NCBI GenBank assembly: GCA_047967505.1
Contig: CM106539.1
Length of the DNA: 64,000 bases
Direction: 5' to 3' (one strand)
Source of the DNA: Dipteris shenzhenensis
Lineage: Eukaryota; Polypodiophyta; Polypodiopsida; Gleicheniales
Below the pieces are notes generated by a model, which had not been told where the DNA came from, ran no database searches, and saw nothing but the letters and a program-made list of their open reading frames with translations. The position numbers were made by a program, and so were the translations under genes. The stretch's first letter is position 1; each line of letters begins with the position of its first letter. This document shows, in pieces, positions 48,201 through 60,753 of the stretch.

Positions 48201-48560
48201 TAAACCACCGCTCTAAGAAACTTAGTCTTTGCATAGTGCCTTCTAGAAGGACCACTCCACTCTGTCATATGCCTTCTTGAAATTCAACAGAAGGATGGCA
48301 AGAGGCTAAAACTCCACTCTGGCCCAATCTGTTGCCTTTCAAAAAATGAAGATGTTGTCTAGGGTATTACATTCCCAAACAAAACTTGTCTGCATGTCAT
48401 GGATGATATCAAGTAGGTGGCTCCTCAACCGTAGGCTCAAGACCTTGGCCAAGGTCTTGTAATCCATATCAAGGAAGGTGATTGGCCTCCATTGATGGAT
48501 ATCTAATATATCCCCCCCTTTGGGATGAGGCAAATCCAACATCTGCTTAAAGACTATGGG
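48200..48560 (-). pseudogene. LINE reverse transcriptase N-terminal remnant
   Basis: HQWRPITFLDMDYKTLAKVL and, after a stop, AILLLNFKKAYDRVEWSFLE (motif A, with Asn replacing the first catalytic Asp), then MQRLSF. Downstream RT motifs are lost or scrambled by the duplications that follow. Confidence 0.8.
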
Positions 48561-49599
48561 AGGGAGACTAAGTCAAAGATCTCCTAGCAAGCCAACCTAA
48601 GCATGGTGGAGATATGCTCCCAAAATCATTGAAAGAAAATTGGGGTGAGGCAATCCTCCCCAAGGAACCTCTAAAGAGGGAGGGACTTTAGGCCTCCTAG
48701 AGCTCTTCATCTATTAATGGAGCCTCTAATCATATGCATAAGCTCTACATGACTACTGTCTCAACCTACTCCTACTCCCAAACTATCTGTTAGGCTAGAA
48801 GAGTTGTTGGAGACTCCTCCTCAGATTGAAAAAGCTATCGATAGAAGTCCATGGTCAAGTCCAAGATCTCCTGAGGGTCTATATGCATATGTCTCTATGG
48901 ATCTCGCAACCACGAGGGCTGGCTCCCTGCTAATTATGGCTCTATGAACTGGTTGGTCATCTCTTGTCCCTCTGCTGCACCCATTTATCTCAAGAGGAGT
49001 GGTATGAGAATTCTCCCTGGTGACCCTCCATAGCCTAAAGTTCTAGCCGTGCACTCTCATATCGGTCATGGAGCTACTTGGATCCTAGATCTTGCTCTTT
49101 GATGCTAGGTCATGGTAGGAAAGTGCTCTCTCCTACTCTTGAAGAGCGTGTCTCCATTTGAGGCCATGGGACTCTTGATTGGTCCAGTGGATCACATCTA
49201 CAACCCAAGAATCCCATCCTCTCTGGGCCGCTTCTCTAGTTTTCTCCAGATCTCGGCTACTGCTTGCTTCACCTTCACCTCTTGGAGGAACTCATTTGGG
49301 AATGCAAAGCCCCTTTTGGGATAGTCCAAGGCGGGAGTGCTCTAGATGGAGGACAATCAGAGAGTGACTGGACATTGAGGTGCTTGCTAGAATTCCTTTA
49401 GAGCTTCCTTTGTGTAGTGCCCATCCCCCTACATAGTATCTATCTAGGTGCTCTAGCAGTCCATCATGCCTCCTCTCTCCAAAGGAAAAGTGTAGACTGT
49501 TGGAGAGCCTAGTAATTTTTTCCTCCCTCCAAGGGCCTCTGCCACCATTAATCACAAAGATGAACTGCTCCCAAGTGCTCCTCGTCTCACTGTTGGCAT

Positions 49600-50010
49600 C
49601 TCATGAAAGAGCCTCCTCCCTACTTGTCCTCTGCAAAGTCTATGTTGTTGAAGTCACCTCCTACAATCCACGAGTCAACCTATGAAAGGCACTCAATGAG
49701 CCGCCTCTAGAAATCAGGGCAGTGGTGTCTACAAGTGGGTGCATACACATTCAAGTTTCCAATCTTGGATGCGCCTGCTTAGAGACCCATCCAAGATGAG
49801 CTCTACCCACGGTCAAAAACCTTTGGGTCCCCTACCTGGGACACTAAGATGTAGAGCCCACCACTCCTACCAAATATTTGGGACCAAACCTCGAGACCCC
49901 TCCTAGGAAGGAGGTGGTGACGACATGCAATATACATTACCACCATGAACATAGGCTCTTCAACCAATAGAAAGTCAGCCACCTGACATACCATTGCTCG
50001 TGCTGGAGCT
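49600..50010 (-). pseudogene. LINE endonuclease remnant
   Basis: The minus strand reads a metal-dependent phosphodiesterase-like piece: NVYAPTCRHHCPDF then, after a stop, WIVGGDFNNIDFAEDK, the GDFN motif of AP-type LINE endonucleases that nick target DNA. Upstream frames continue the domain. Broken by stops. Confidence 0.75.
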
Positions 50011-51900
50011 ATTATCAAAGTATCAAATATTTTGGTTGACTATGTGCACGGTCATGGAGGCCATGCACGTTCCAACTCACCATGGTTGAGCTCATGGGGA
50101 TGGGGTAGTAGAAAAAAAGGCTTGCCTATGAGCGCAAGCTTACTCTAGAACACTGGACCTCTAGGACTTCAAGGGGGCTTTGGACGGAGAGTAGTCCAGA
50201 TCTTTGTTTCGGCACACTAGCTGGCTCAATCCCTACCTTCCATGCCTGATATATCATGAAGGAGACATCTACTTCAAATAGCTCAGCACAATGTTGAGGT
50301 GTCCAGTAGTGCAATTGACGCACCATGGGCAAGCCATAGCTTCCCTTGTGGCCTTAGCCACTCATTCATCATGTGTTACACTTGATACTCCATCATGGTG
50401 TCAAAAAAAGACAAGGTCCACTTCTCCACACCTGTAGAGGCAAACCAAAGAACCCTAATTAGATGTGTGCAGGGACTGACCACATTCATTCCCCCTTTTT
50501 GGGGATACATGAGGCATATGGTCCACTCTAGAGGCATAGGATATGAATTTGGGATCTCCAGATAGCTCCATGGTCCTAGCCTCTAGAAATCCCGTGGCAA
50601 AGGGAGACCGATCCGTAGTCTTGGGGCTAGAATCTGAGAGGTTGGTCCTCCTCCCTCTGGCACATGTGAGGAGTCAATGTCCTACAAGATATGGGAATTG
50701 GACTATTGAAGCAAGGAGGCTAGAGAAGAGGACTCAGCCTTGCCCTTGCCATGGGCTAAGGGTTTGGGGTGGATCCAAAAAAAGCATGGAGGAGCATAGA
50801 AGCGGGTGAGCCTGCTGCTACAAAGGTAGGGGAGGGAAGAGGTGGGCGAGCCTCTTGCTATAGAGGTGGGGCCAATGGGGGGAGGTAGAGTGGGGCAAGT
50901 GGCAAGAGTGATCATAGTAGGGGGGGCAAGAGGAGGAGGGGGGGAGGAGGAGAAAGAGGACGGGGGGGAAGGGTATGGCGTGGGGTTCGGGTGTGAGGGA
51001 AAGGGTTGTCAACCGATGCCAAAGAGGAGCACTGCTACTTAGGACCCTGGGAGGAGCTCCTCTACAATCAAAGCGGGTTAGACAGGAGGAGAAACAACCA
51101 CCCAACTGTCTGGAGCTTCCGTGACCTACTGCTAGTGTAGGGGTGCCTATGTGCTCAAAACCTTGGCTCTTAGGGGAACTACAAGAGGAGATGTAGGTGC
51201 AATCTTTGAAGGCAGTGGGCCACTTAGAGGGTATGGTCACCTGTGATATATGAGCATGATGTATGAGGCTCTTCTTGGCCCATTTGCTTGGTTTCTTTTT
51301 CTTCTCAACCCTAGTCCACTTTCCCTAAGAGGGTTCCACCCATGGGTTCTAGGACTCTTGTTGCTACTACTTATTGGGGGCCCCTTGGCCATTGGGTGCT
51401 ATCCTCTTGGCGATCCCTCTATCGTCCTCGTCTATCTTGCACGAGGGAGGTGGGGCTACCATGGCCTCTCACATAGTCTTGGGCTAAGTATCCCATTGGC
51501 TTACAATAGAGACACTAGCATGGTGACGTGGAGATCTCCAATCTTTGATGAAGTGTTCCCCCCTCAAGAGTTGCAAGGAGAATCATCTCTGGTAGGGACT
51601 CTGGGCACTCCATAGCCAAGTAGAGCTATGAGACCCCATCATCTATTATAATTGAAGCTATTGACTCCATGGGAGACTCCAACACTATACCAAACGCTTG
51701 TCGCAAGAGCGTCAAGAAATGTACCATCACCAAGAAGCAAGGGACATGGTGAGTTGTGTCCATGTCCTCCATAGTGAACCCATGGTACCAAGGGAAAGAG
51801 GTACACTAAATGTTGGCCTAAGAGAATGGGGCTCTACTCTTATGAGATCCGAGGTGGTATTGGGGGAGCTTAGCTAGGGGAGAAAGATGCCTCTGCCATA

Positions 51901-54330
51901 GATGGGAACATCTGTGTGTGTGTGTGTGTAGCCTTTTGAAAAAATTTTAGATAGGAATCACCAAGATGTTTTGAGTGTGTCTTGATCTTTCTTTTTTTCC
52001 TTGATGCTAACTATGTGTTTAGTTTAGAGACATCATTTATTTTACAATTGGTACTATGCTTACACGTGCTTCTCCTATGATTTCTTCAAATAAGTTGTAT
52101 TTATGGAGAATAAGTAAAAAATAGGAAGTCCTTTTGGAATGAAAATAAATCTTCTTAGTTATGGAGCTTTGTGAGATTTGCTCTTCTTAGATATGGAGTC
52201 TTATAAAATAACAATAGTTCTTCTTAGTTGTGGAGCTTTATGGCACATGAAGAAGAGAAGTGGATTAGACACAATGCCACTTCCAAGTATATATATCCAA
52301 CTTTTTGATGATACTAGTAGTAGCAAGAAGTAAATTTCAATGGGATTATAAGATTACAAGCACACTTTGTTGTCATTGGTTCTCTTTCATATGTTCTGAG
52401 GCTTTACGTTTGGCTCAAGGGAGCTTAAAAGTTTGTTATGTAGCATATGATTGCAATTCACATTTTGTTGAGAGGCTAAGGCTTCAAAATCATTTCTTGC
52501 ATTACTCATGTGATGAAGAAGTGTTATTTCATTGGAGTGGAAGGATTTCATCTCTATTGGAGTTAGAGTTTAGGAAAGGGGTTAATGCTTCAAAAAAAGG
52601 AAGTCAGATTCATAGAAAACGTAAGATCAGTCTTCCTTTTTTATGAAAAGAAAAGAGTAGTCTCTTTCATTCACTTTGGGGTAAGTGTCCACAAGTCTAA
52701 ACTAGAGGTTTAATGCTTGAGAACATAGAAGGGGTATGGGGGAAGAGATTTGTGATAGTGGCTTGTCAAGAAGCTCTAAGGTTTGGAATAGATCCAAGTT
52801 TTGGGATGTAGGTGGCAAAAGAATAAGGAAAAGTGGTGGCCAGTATAAGGATAAGGATGGAGGAGAGATATTGGAAGGAGGAGATTACTAGTAGGAGAAG
52901 TAGTAAAATGGGTTGGAGTAGATCTTAGTTCTAGAGAGGATGTGGAAAACCTATTGTGGGGCTATGGTAAAAATTGGGGTCATGGTGTTAATGAGATGAG
53001 AGTTTAGAGCACGCTTTCACCTGTTGATACTATTGAGGGAGCATGGACACTTAGGGGGAGTGCACAAGAACACAAGACTGGAGTGAACACTATACCCGAA
53101 GAGCTTGTATTTCTTTAAATTATGGCTTATTCATACATGAGAGTGGACCTTTACTTGCCTAATTAATACCTCTATCTAGCTTCTCTATCATGGTTATAAT
53201 ACTTCTCCCTCTCTCTCTTTATAAAGTATTTTTTCTCTCTAGTCAAAATTTAATGGTAAGCCATATTTAGCTTTTGATATGAAAGGAGGCTCCAACTAGG
53301 AGAAGTGGAAGGGTATCTCCAAGTAGAGAGTTCTTTTCAAAATTCAAGATGATAAGGTCTTATCCTTCTCTAGAACCAATCTTCTCTCTCTAGGATAGAT
53401 TTTTGGTACTTAAGGAGATTATCAAATCTTCTCTAGAGAGTGTTTGCAACATGAAATTCTTATCCCAATGTCTTATTACACTCTTTAATGCATAGAAAGT
53501 CTTATAATTTTATTACAACTAGATTGGGATTATGCCACTGTCCAAAACACACATGTAAGTAAAAGAATCGACTACATTTTGGAGTGATGCACCATAGGGT
53601 TATCAAATAATGTAGCCAAATCTCATTCCCCATGCATGCATAATAGGTCCATTTGCTGATATAGTGTCTTATAATAGTCTTCTCAACCCATAATGTAGGA
53701 AACGTGTGTACTTTGAACATGTAGGGATTCTTGGTCTTTGCGTGAATAGATGCCAAGGAATGTGCTCCATAGAGAATGTTGGATTCTTCCACGGATCCAT
53801 AATCAAACAATGTCCCAAAGTGGATCAATTAATGACCTATTAGCACACTATCTCTTGCCTCTTGCCTTAACTAGTTCACCTACAAATACACACTAGTGGG
53901 GTCTTCTTTCTTGCCAAAATGCTCCACAAGAGCTACAGATAACAATGACCAACTTTGCTTCCCAGGTCAGTTTGCTTTTCATACTACACATTGGTAAATT
54001 TTGTGGGTAAGATCACCAGCCAGTAAAAAATTTCTTGAGGGGTTTGTCAACACCATAATGATTATGGAGAAAAAGTCTATTAGAGAGTATGCTAACTTAT
54101 AATGTAGGGTACATGTTAAGACCCAAGAGATTAATTTCTTGCAACACAATATAGCATGTTTTCTTGTGTTTGCAAAGCATCCTAGAACATAGCAGGTTTG
54201 TGCCCTTAAAAATTCACTTTGTTTGGTTTGTTTATTTTAGTGAGCATTTTCATAAGGACAACAATTGCTGCAAATTTCATTTTGGAATTCTCTTTATTAT
54301 TTTGGAGAGTAGGACAATCTAAAATTTAAT
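51901..54330. other. Intergenic, no gene seen
   Basis: AT-rich. Contains (TG)n at about 51912-51930, three diverged units of CTTCTTAGTTATGGAGCTTT-like sequence (52149-52243), and frames (52305-52646, 53502-53828 minus) without recognisable features. A purine-rich GGGGGAGTGCACAAG string near 53056 could be an LTR edge but is unsupported. Confidence 0.4.
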
Positions 54331-54479
54331 GAAATTCATTCTCAGGGATGGGCATTTTGTTACAGATCATTGCATTGCAGGATGCACATGAGGATACCCT
54401 TGTCTTTGATGTTCTAGACTTATCAGATCTTCTGATGATATTCTTTTGGAGGTTGCATTTCAGCCTATCAAGATTGCAG

Positions 54480-55310
54480 GATTCATGGACTAAGGCAGCC
54501 CTATTCACAGTGGTATCTTGACCCTAATCCTATTCTCCTTGCACTGAGGTCTTAGAGACTCTGGCTGTATGGTGGTTCCCCTATTAGGTTCTTGCAGTGG
54601 GACCTAGGGGAGTGGGAATGGATTGATGAGGGGCACCGAGAGAAGAGCTTTCCCTTATTTCGCTACACAATTAGAAATTCCTGGAGGTTTCACCTGAGTA
54701 GTAGAGGTTGGAATCCCTCTAGAGCACCACATTGGGATAGTTTTCAGATTTCCGCAGTTGTGTAGAAGAATTTTTGGCGTAGGTTCTAGAAATCCCTCAG
54801 GAATAGAAAGATCACTCTTTTCTTTTGGCTTTCTATTCATGGAGGGATTGCAGTGAACCTGTGGAGATCTAGGTTCGGGACTGACCCTACTTGTGGAGAT
54901 CCAGGTTCAAGGCTGACCCTACTTGTCCTCGTTGTCACATGGCAGTTCAGTCAGTACAGCATTGCCTTTGGGAGTGCAGACAAGTGATGACGATCTGGAA
55001 ACGTGTTGCTAGGATTTTTCAGCATCTTTCATACAACACCTTTCTATATGACCTGGGGTTCAGTGGCTTGGTTATCTCTTTTAGCCCACAGGTGCTTTTC
55101 AAGGGACATGATCTAGATCCAGCTTTCATTGTACGGTGACACTCAGTGGTGTCTTGTTCCCTCTAGGATGTTCCCCTCACTCCTTTCAGAGCTGCTCATG
55201 CCTCAGTAGACATGTCTTGGGAGATTTTGGCTAGCATCGCAGCATGGCATATTTGGAGAGCCAAGTGTACAGAGGCGATGGAGGGTGCCCCCTTTGGAAC
55301 TTTAGCCTAA
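54480..55310 (+). mobile_element. LINE 3'-end fragment, plus strand
   Basis: Reads LRNRKITLFFWLSIHGGIAV, then a Cys/His finger DPTCPRCHMAVQSVQHCLWE continuing CRQVMTIW, then WEILASIAAWHIWRAKC, the usual order at the end of plant LINE ORF2. A 32-bp tandem duplication at 54860-54923 shifts the frame just before the finger. Upstream RT is missing. Confidence 0.85.
54860..54923. repeat. 32-bp tandem duplication (frameshift in LINE)
   Basis: Units 54860-54891 and 54892-54923 differ at four positions; both contain TGTGGAGATC, AGGTTC and CTGACCCTACT. Length 32 breaks the frame. Confidence 0.92.
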
Positions 55311-55414
55311 TTGGGTGATCCCTCAATCAACTTAGAACCAACCTTCATTACAGTAACTATATAGCACACAAAATCCTTCTAGACGTGTAGGGAGCAATGT
55401 TTTGTTTCGAATGA

Positions 55415-55519
55415 CTTTTGGAAATTGTTAGCCCCATTGGGTGCTCCTTCACTAAACATGATTTCGTGACCCCTTTGGAAATTGTTGGCCTGATTGGGTG
55501 CTCATTTGCCAAACATGAT
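55415..55519. repeat. 48-bp direct duplication, period 57
   Basis: 55415-55462 and 55472-55519 share TTTGGAAATTGTT, ATTGGGTGCTC and AAACATGAT with scattered differences. Confidence 0.85.
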
Positions 55520-55984
55520 GTAGATATACTTAACCTTTTAATAAGGCTAAAGTTTTATTTACAATTTTAAAGTTTATTTGTCGATATATACCTTGTATAT
55601 GCATGATAGTGATCATAATTAAGCATATATTTTCATAATATTTTTGGTATTCTAGCATAATATACACTTTTAACCCTCATAGTTCAATAAAAAGTTCATG
55701 AAAAAAGGGATTTTGTGACTACCTATCCTCAAAACACTCAATTTTCTTAAATTTAGGTGATAGTTTGAATTTGGGAGCTTTACAGATAGCCTTTTATAGT
55801 TCTAAATAAGGAGCTTTAAAGCAAGTCTTTTACAGTCTAAATTTATGGAGTTTGGGAGCTTTAAAGAGAGCTTGTTATAGTAAAAATTTTTACCAAGCCC
55901 ATTATATAGCCTAATTTCTACTGATGACTCCCCCCCCCCTTGCCCCCCAAAAAAGGAAAAAAACAATTCTAGGAAACATCTGTA
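55520..55984. other. AT-rich interval with GGAGCTTT repeats
   Basis: Between 55775 and 55890, GGGAGCTTTA recurs about every 40-45 bp in three degenerate units, then a C-run at about 55930. No gene. Confidence 0.6.
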
Positions 55985-56320
55985 TTAAGAAATGAAGGTC
56001 ATGCATAATTCCTTCCATACCTCTATGCTTGATAAGTAATAAAGAAGTCCCAAGTCTATGACCTCAAACTCCTTTTCAAGTACACCATTAAGTTCTTGGA
56101 GCTTATCCATGTGATGATTGAGGATGAGCAAGTAGTTCACATAAAAAAAAGGAAGACCACTTTTGCAAAAATAACTATAGTTGAAAGGATTACCAATAAT
56201 ATGATGCACTTGGAGCTTCCCTTTGTTCATTTCCTTGCCTTGCCTTCTTCATTACCTACCCACTACGTAGCCACAATAAGGGTGACTCTACAAAATTTCC
56301 ATGGATTGATAAGGGCTTAA
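55985..56320 (-). pseudogene. copia reverse transcriptase scrap
   Basis: Minus strand: YVNYLLILNHHMDKLQELNG, LEKEFEVIDLGLLYYLSSIE. This is the copia catalytic box region with YVDD changed to YVNY, so both catalytic Asp positions are affected. Isolated fragment. Confidence 0.8.
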
Positions 56321-58740
56321 GCATAATAATAAGTGAATAAGTGACCGACGAGGCCTTTTTTGCCCATATACAAGTGAAGGAATTTATTTTGGAGATAGTA
56401 TGGCAAGAAAGAAAACAAAAAGTCATGGTTTTGGACCCCAAATTCATGCAAAAAGTGCAAGGGTGACAAATGATTTGATTTTGAACCAAGTGGGGGGACA
56501 AGCAACAACAAACTTAGCACTATCATGACAAGGTGAGATTTCTTTTGAACTAGATTTAAAACCTATTAAAATTAACATCTTAGGAGATTTTATAGCACAC
56601 ATGGTTTAAAAGTGAGAGAGGAACATAATATGTAAAATAGAAAAGAAGCAGGATATGACCAATATGATTAGGGATTGGATCAAGAAATACGAGACTCAGG
56701 CAGAAGTCCAAGGTGTACAGATGGGATTAACCCATTGTCATATAGAGTAGTGCTGAACATAAACAAAACATAGTAAATGAAGAATTTCACAAGATTGGCA
56801 TGGATCAAAATTTGGGTTCAAATATCACGCCTATGTGTGCATGAGTGTGCCTATGTGTGTGTGTGTGTGTGCGCGCGTGCTCATACGTGCATGCGTGCGT
56901 GCCTCACATTGGATGTCTATATGATGTATATATGATTGTCATCCTTTTGAATAAATTTGTATTCACATTGGATGTCTATATGGTATGATGTTTCCTCACA
57001 CAAGTTACAAAAAGTGTACATTGGGGAAGTTTTTTCATTAGAACTCCTTTGAATCATGTGGTTACCTTTCGTACATGACACTAACTAGATACATAAATTG
57101 AAGCCATTAACTAAGGGGGTCTCTTTTAGACTTAGGGGTCTCCAAAATGTATTAATAGTTTTCCATAGAGCTTTGAAAGGCATTCAAAAGGATTAATGAT
57201 GTGAAAGAAAGCCAAAGTCAGCTTCAATATTATACATGATGGTCTTTCATATGTTGTGACATGCATCTAGGCATGGACCCTCTGAGCCCTTTGGTCCCCT
57301 TTTATAAAAAAGTGTGTGTTATTACTTTGGAAGATGCTCAATCAAGGTGGTAAGAGTGCCAAATGTAGTTCTCAACTTAGCCAAATTATGCACTATATTT
57401 TTCCATATCATGTTTCATACAAATAACAAATCATTTCTTGCAAACAATTGTGTGATTTTTTTAATAAAAAACTTCTTCATTCCGCTAGGATGGTCAAATA
57501 GGATCAAACAAGATTTTCACCAATCCTAGATATGAAGATAGTTTTAAACGTCATGTGCCATGCCTCCTTAATACGTTTGGAGGTCATTTGCTTTGCTTAT
57601 TCAAACACTCGTGATCTGTTTGTTTGCTTTTGAGTCCTCAGTCAATTAGTAGTGGAACAATCGGCTCATGTTCCTCAATTGCATAAAAGCAAGGGCCCTC
57701 ATAAATTCTTTAATCCATTTCAGATAGGTTCTCTTATTGCTATGTTCCTGCTAAGTATTCAATGGCAGAGCGAGGGATGGACTTCGTTTCTACTCCTTTT
57801 GCCCCTGTAAAATTACAAATGGGAGTCCCCACTACAGCAACAAAAGCTCAACAACATGACCATTAGTAGACCAGTGTTCGGTGCATCCAAGGGATGCACC
57901 CATTCCACCTAAGCCAACGAAGTTGAGCGTTACAATTGGTATGGTTGGGGGAGAAATTATCCCATTCTTCAACAAGCATCAATCCTTGAGGCTGAAGCAT
58001 CTACTAGACTTCACACAAATGAACCCAAGGACACTTTATTCCAACCACACCATCTCAGAAAATTATTTTGCCCTAACTAAGAAGCAACATAACTTCACCT
58101 GAGAGACACCAGTAATAGGACCCAGGGTTTGCATATATTCCAGGGAAAGCAAAAAAGAGTGAAGGATAACCAGTAATTTCCAGATGGTCAAGCTACTATT
58201 AAAAATATTTGGTGTGCGGCCCTCTTGACACACAAAAAACCAATTATCTCATTAATGCAGTCAATGAAATAAAAAACCCTAATGCACAAGAAAGGAAAAA
58301 TCAAAAACATCTGAACAGCCCTGTCAGGGCTAGATCTGTTGTGTTGCCTCCTCCCTTTTACAGATCCCAATCTTGAATTCCCATGAGCTGGAATGAAACT
58401 TTAACAATTCCATTGCAACAGACCTAGAGATTGACTGCTTTAAATTGTTACATGTATTGGCACCATCTGGTCATATATAAATGACTGGTTTTCAAAGGAT
58501 TCTCAGCACGAATAGGAAAGAAATCTGGTTACGCACATGGTTTCCGGTATATATACCTTGCTAGATTGCAAAATCCATAAAAGATGTTATGCAGTCAGTT
58601 TCAGAGCCTGTAAATATAAATATTGCACAGTAATGGAATTGCAATTATGAATTGACTCTCCTATTTGAGGATGGCAAAAGCAAGGCGTTCCAACATCGGC
58701 CATACAGAAACTACACCAAAGCGCCCAATTCCCCAACTTA
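56321..58740. other. Intergenic, no gene seen
   Basis: AT-rich. Holds an alternating purine-pyrimidine tract (about 56838-56903, TG repeats then GCGCGCGTGC) able to form Z-DNA, and a direct repeat of CACATTGGATGTCTATATG at about 56905 and 56962. The last few hundred bases may be the 3' UTR of the minus-strand gene below. Confidence 0.4.
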
Positions 58741-58745
58741 GCAGG

Positions 58746-59112
58746 CTATTTGTACTTTTCCATGATTCTCCTGGCTTCTTCTAGTGTTTTATCAGTGGTA
58801 GATCCATCCACTCGACCCCCATCGGAACCACCACTTCCCTGATCATCATCTTTATTCAAATAGAGGAAGATAAAGTAACTCACACCTCCAATGGCCTGAA
58901 CCTCACAAAGCACAAGCATCAGTGCACTTCATAATATCCTTTTCTGAGATCAACTGACTACTTGAACAAGGATCCAATCTATGTGATTGCTCTGTGATCT
59001 AACTCACCAGAACAAACAGCAAAATCGAAAATATTGACTGGAGTAGATACGATACTATCAAAATGCCCACCACAGCTACTCCCATCTGGGCCAGAGGCCT
59101 GGGCACAGATTC
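58746..59112 (-). CDS. Last two exons of an unidentified small membrane protein gene
   Basis: Minus strand. Exon 59112-59008 (35 codons: ESVPRPLAQMGVAVVGILIV onward, strongly hydrophobic) is bounded by TTGTAG and GTGAGT. Exon 58895-58746 (50 codons with stop: AIGGVSYFIFLYLNKDDDQG to a C-terminus LEEARRIMEKYK) follows TTCAG. The 112-bp intron is GT-AG, phase 0. The join gives a long hydrophobic region (two close membrane segments or one hairpin) and an acidic, Gly/Ser-rich soluble tail. I do not recognise the family. The splice sites, phase and clean frame argue for a real gene. The 5' exons are not identified: the next DNA upstream is an LTR element, so the gene is either truncated or continues past it. 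Confidence 0.7.
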
Positions 59113-59216
59113 CTACAATCAAAGATGAAGACACATAAATATTATTCAATTACAACCCTTTCACAAAGTTTTTTACCTACTTGAAATCTGAAGAAACCCT
59201 CACACCTTGTCCCAAA

Positions 59217-59383
59217 TGTACAGGCTGAGTGTGAAGAGACCATTAGGGTTCTCTAAGTTAGGGTTCAGTACATATCTTTGTACTTTTTATCTTGTTCAAT
59301 AGAGAGTCCATATTGTATAGCATCCTGCTGTCTTGGAGGCTCCCTCCTCTCACCTCTCCCACCTTTCTCATACTCTCCCAACA
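59217..59383 (+). repeat. Putative short LTR (element A)
   Basis: TGTACAGG to CTCCCAACA, about 167 bp, directly followed by an initiator-Met primer site. The 3' limit is firm from the primer site; the 5' limit is a guess. No second copy in the window. Confidence 0.55.
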
Positions 59384-59396
59384 TGATATCAGAGCC
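59384..59396 (+). promoter_or_regulatory. Primer binding site, element A
   Basis: TGATATCAGAGCC, one mismatch from the usual initiator-Met sequence. Confidence 0.8.
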
Positions 59397-59992
59397 ACAG
59401 TGCTCCCACTTTGCTTCCAGCTCAAACCATAGTGCTAGTCTTATATTCTTCCACCTTTGCAAAGTTCAAGGACAGTGTGTATGCGTTTCAGGCCATAGTT
59501 GCCTCCAGTTGTCTCTTGTTAGTGTTCAGCCATAGCTGTCTTGTTTTCTGAAGACTTTGGTCTGTGTTGCTTCTCAAACCGAGTCCTAGAGCTCAAAGTT
59601 ATCTCAGTTTGAAGGTTTCAGTGTCGACCAGTGTGGGAGAGAGTGTTTTCTGCAAGGTTCTGTCAGTTTACAAGTTTTCTGTGTCATGTCCAACCCCCCA
59701 TGTCCAGATTTCTCAGTCTGGAGTGACTCGTGAGAATGAAACATCCCCTGATATTCAGTTCATTTGTAGGAGGACGTGCAACAGTGCCAATCCCCCCTTT
59801 AGTTCTATAAGGGTGAAAATTCCCTCCTTTTTGGAATTCAGTTTGCACAGGACGAGCCAGACAGCCACCCATCTTGTCGAACTGATAGTTGGGACTTGAC
59901 CTCACACATTCCAAACTTTCTGGTTCTTCCTTCTTGGTTTTTTCCCAAGAGGCCCTGCCCATGCCAGTGCAGGTGGTGCCTGGGTACGTGTG

Positions 59993-60032
<40 letters not shown>

Positions 60033-60237
60033 TAAGAACAAACAAACAGTGCATTATTGAATCATGGGTGAGTAGAATCATGAATCATCCACAAACCATC
60101 CTACAACATCCCCACCAATGTCACCAATCTCCAAGGGTAGGCGCAGCGCCAAGACAAAGGCTGCTCTCTCGAAGGAGTTTGAGATGATGGATCTAGGATT
60201 GCTCCATCTATTAGGCTGGGAGATTTTATCTCATAGA
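59397..60237 (+). other. Leader or internal DNA of element A, with (GA)n
   Basis: No recognisable gag. (GA)n at about 59996-60030. The boundary with the next element's LTR was not found. Confidence 0.4.
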
Positions 60238-60740
60238 GAGGGCCATTGTTGTGGGTCTGCCCGCCCATGTGAGGTAGAGTGAGGGCCATTGTTGTGGGTC
60301 TGCCCACCTGTGAAAGATAGAGGGGGATGGATGCAGAGCCACCTTGGAGGCACATCAGCTGTGGACAGGAGCAGGGAGGTGCGGGGCTGTTTTCACCCGC
60401 CCCCAGGCGCTGCTTTGGACATGCAGCAGCTGCGGACAGGTACAGGGAGGTGCAGGGCCGAATTCATCCACCCCCTGGCTCATTTAGGGGCTACCAACAG
60501 GACGCCATGCTGGCACCTAGCTGGCGCCCTGGTTGGGGTGTCAACCTGGCCCCCAACTGTGGCCAGACACCTGACCAGCAGCTCGTCGGGTATAGCCCGC
60601 CTTGGCTCGGCCCTGGGTTGGCCAAACCGCCCCCTCCAATCGGCCAGTTAGCAAAAGTGGTTATATAGGGGCTCCTGCCCCCCCCCCCCCTCATTGTTTC
60701 TCGTCATTTCCTTGTGCAGTTCTCTTTCTCTCTTCTCACA
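60238..60740 (+). repeat. GC-rich LTR segment of element B with tandem duplications
   Basis: Ends CTCTTCTCACA just before a primer site, with GGTTATATAGGGG at about 60658-60670 as the likely promoter TATA. Contains a 43-bp tandem duplication (60238-60280, 60281-60324) and a 71-bp one (60356-60426, 60427-60490). The LTR start lies at or before 60238. Confidence 0.6.
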
Positions 60741-60753
60741 TGGTATCAGAACC
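60741..60753 (+). promoter_or_regulatory. Primer binding site, element B
   Basis: TGGTATCAGAACC, initiator-Met type, one mismatch. Confidence 0.88.

Larger units (their letters stand above)
47597..51900 (-). mobile_element. LINE, 5' half (ORF1, endonuclease, RT start)
   Basis: Minus strand. From about 51890: an ORF1 region (VPCFLVMVHFLTLLRQAFGI, about 51760-51700) with a degenerate knuckle CLYCKPMGYLAQDY near 51510-51460; a GC-rich linker; an endonuclease remnant (about 50010-49600) with WIVGGDFNNIDFAEDK; an RT start (about 48560-48200) with HQWRPITFLDMDYKTLAKVL and LLNFKKAYDRVEWSF. The frame that enters the copia insertion at 47602 continues on the other side at 42087, which shows the element was joined before insertion. 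Badly decayed. Confidence 0.85.

Noticed and set aside
53040-53100. LTR edge with polypurine tract near 53.05 kb
   Set aside because: No matching LTR, primer site or target duplication in the window; similarity to 7.78 kb is too weak.
59230-59275. Telomere-like AACCCTAA strings
   Set aside because: Only two imperfect occurrences inside an LTR; no array.
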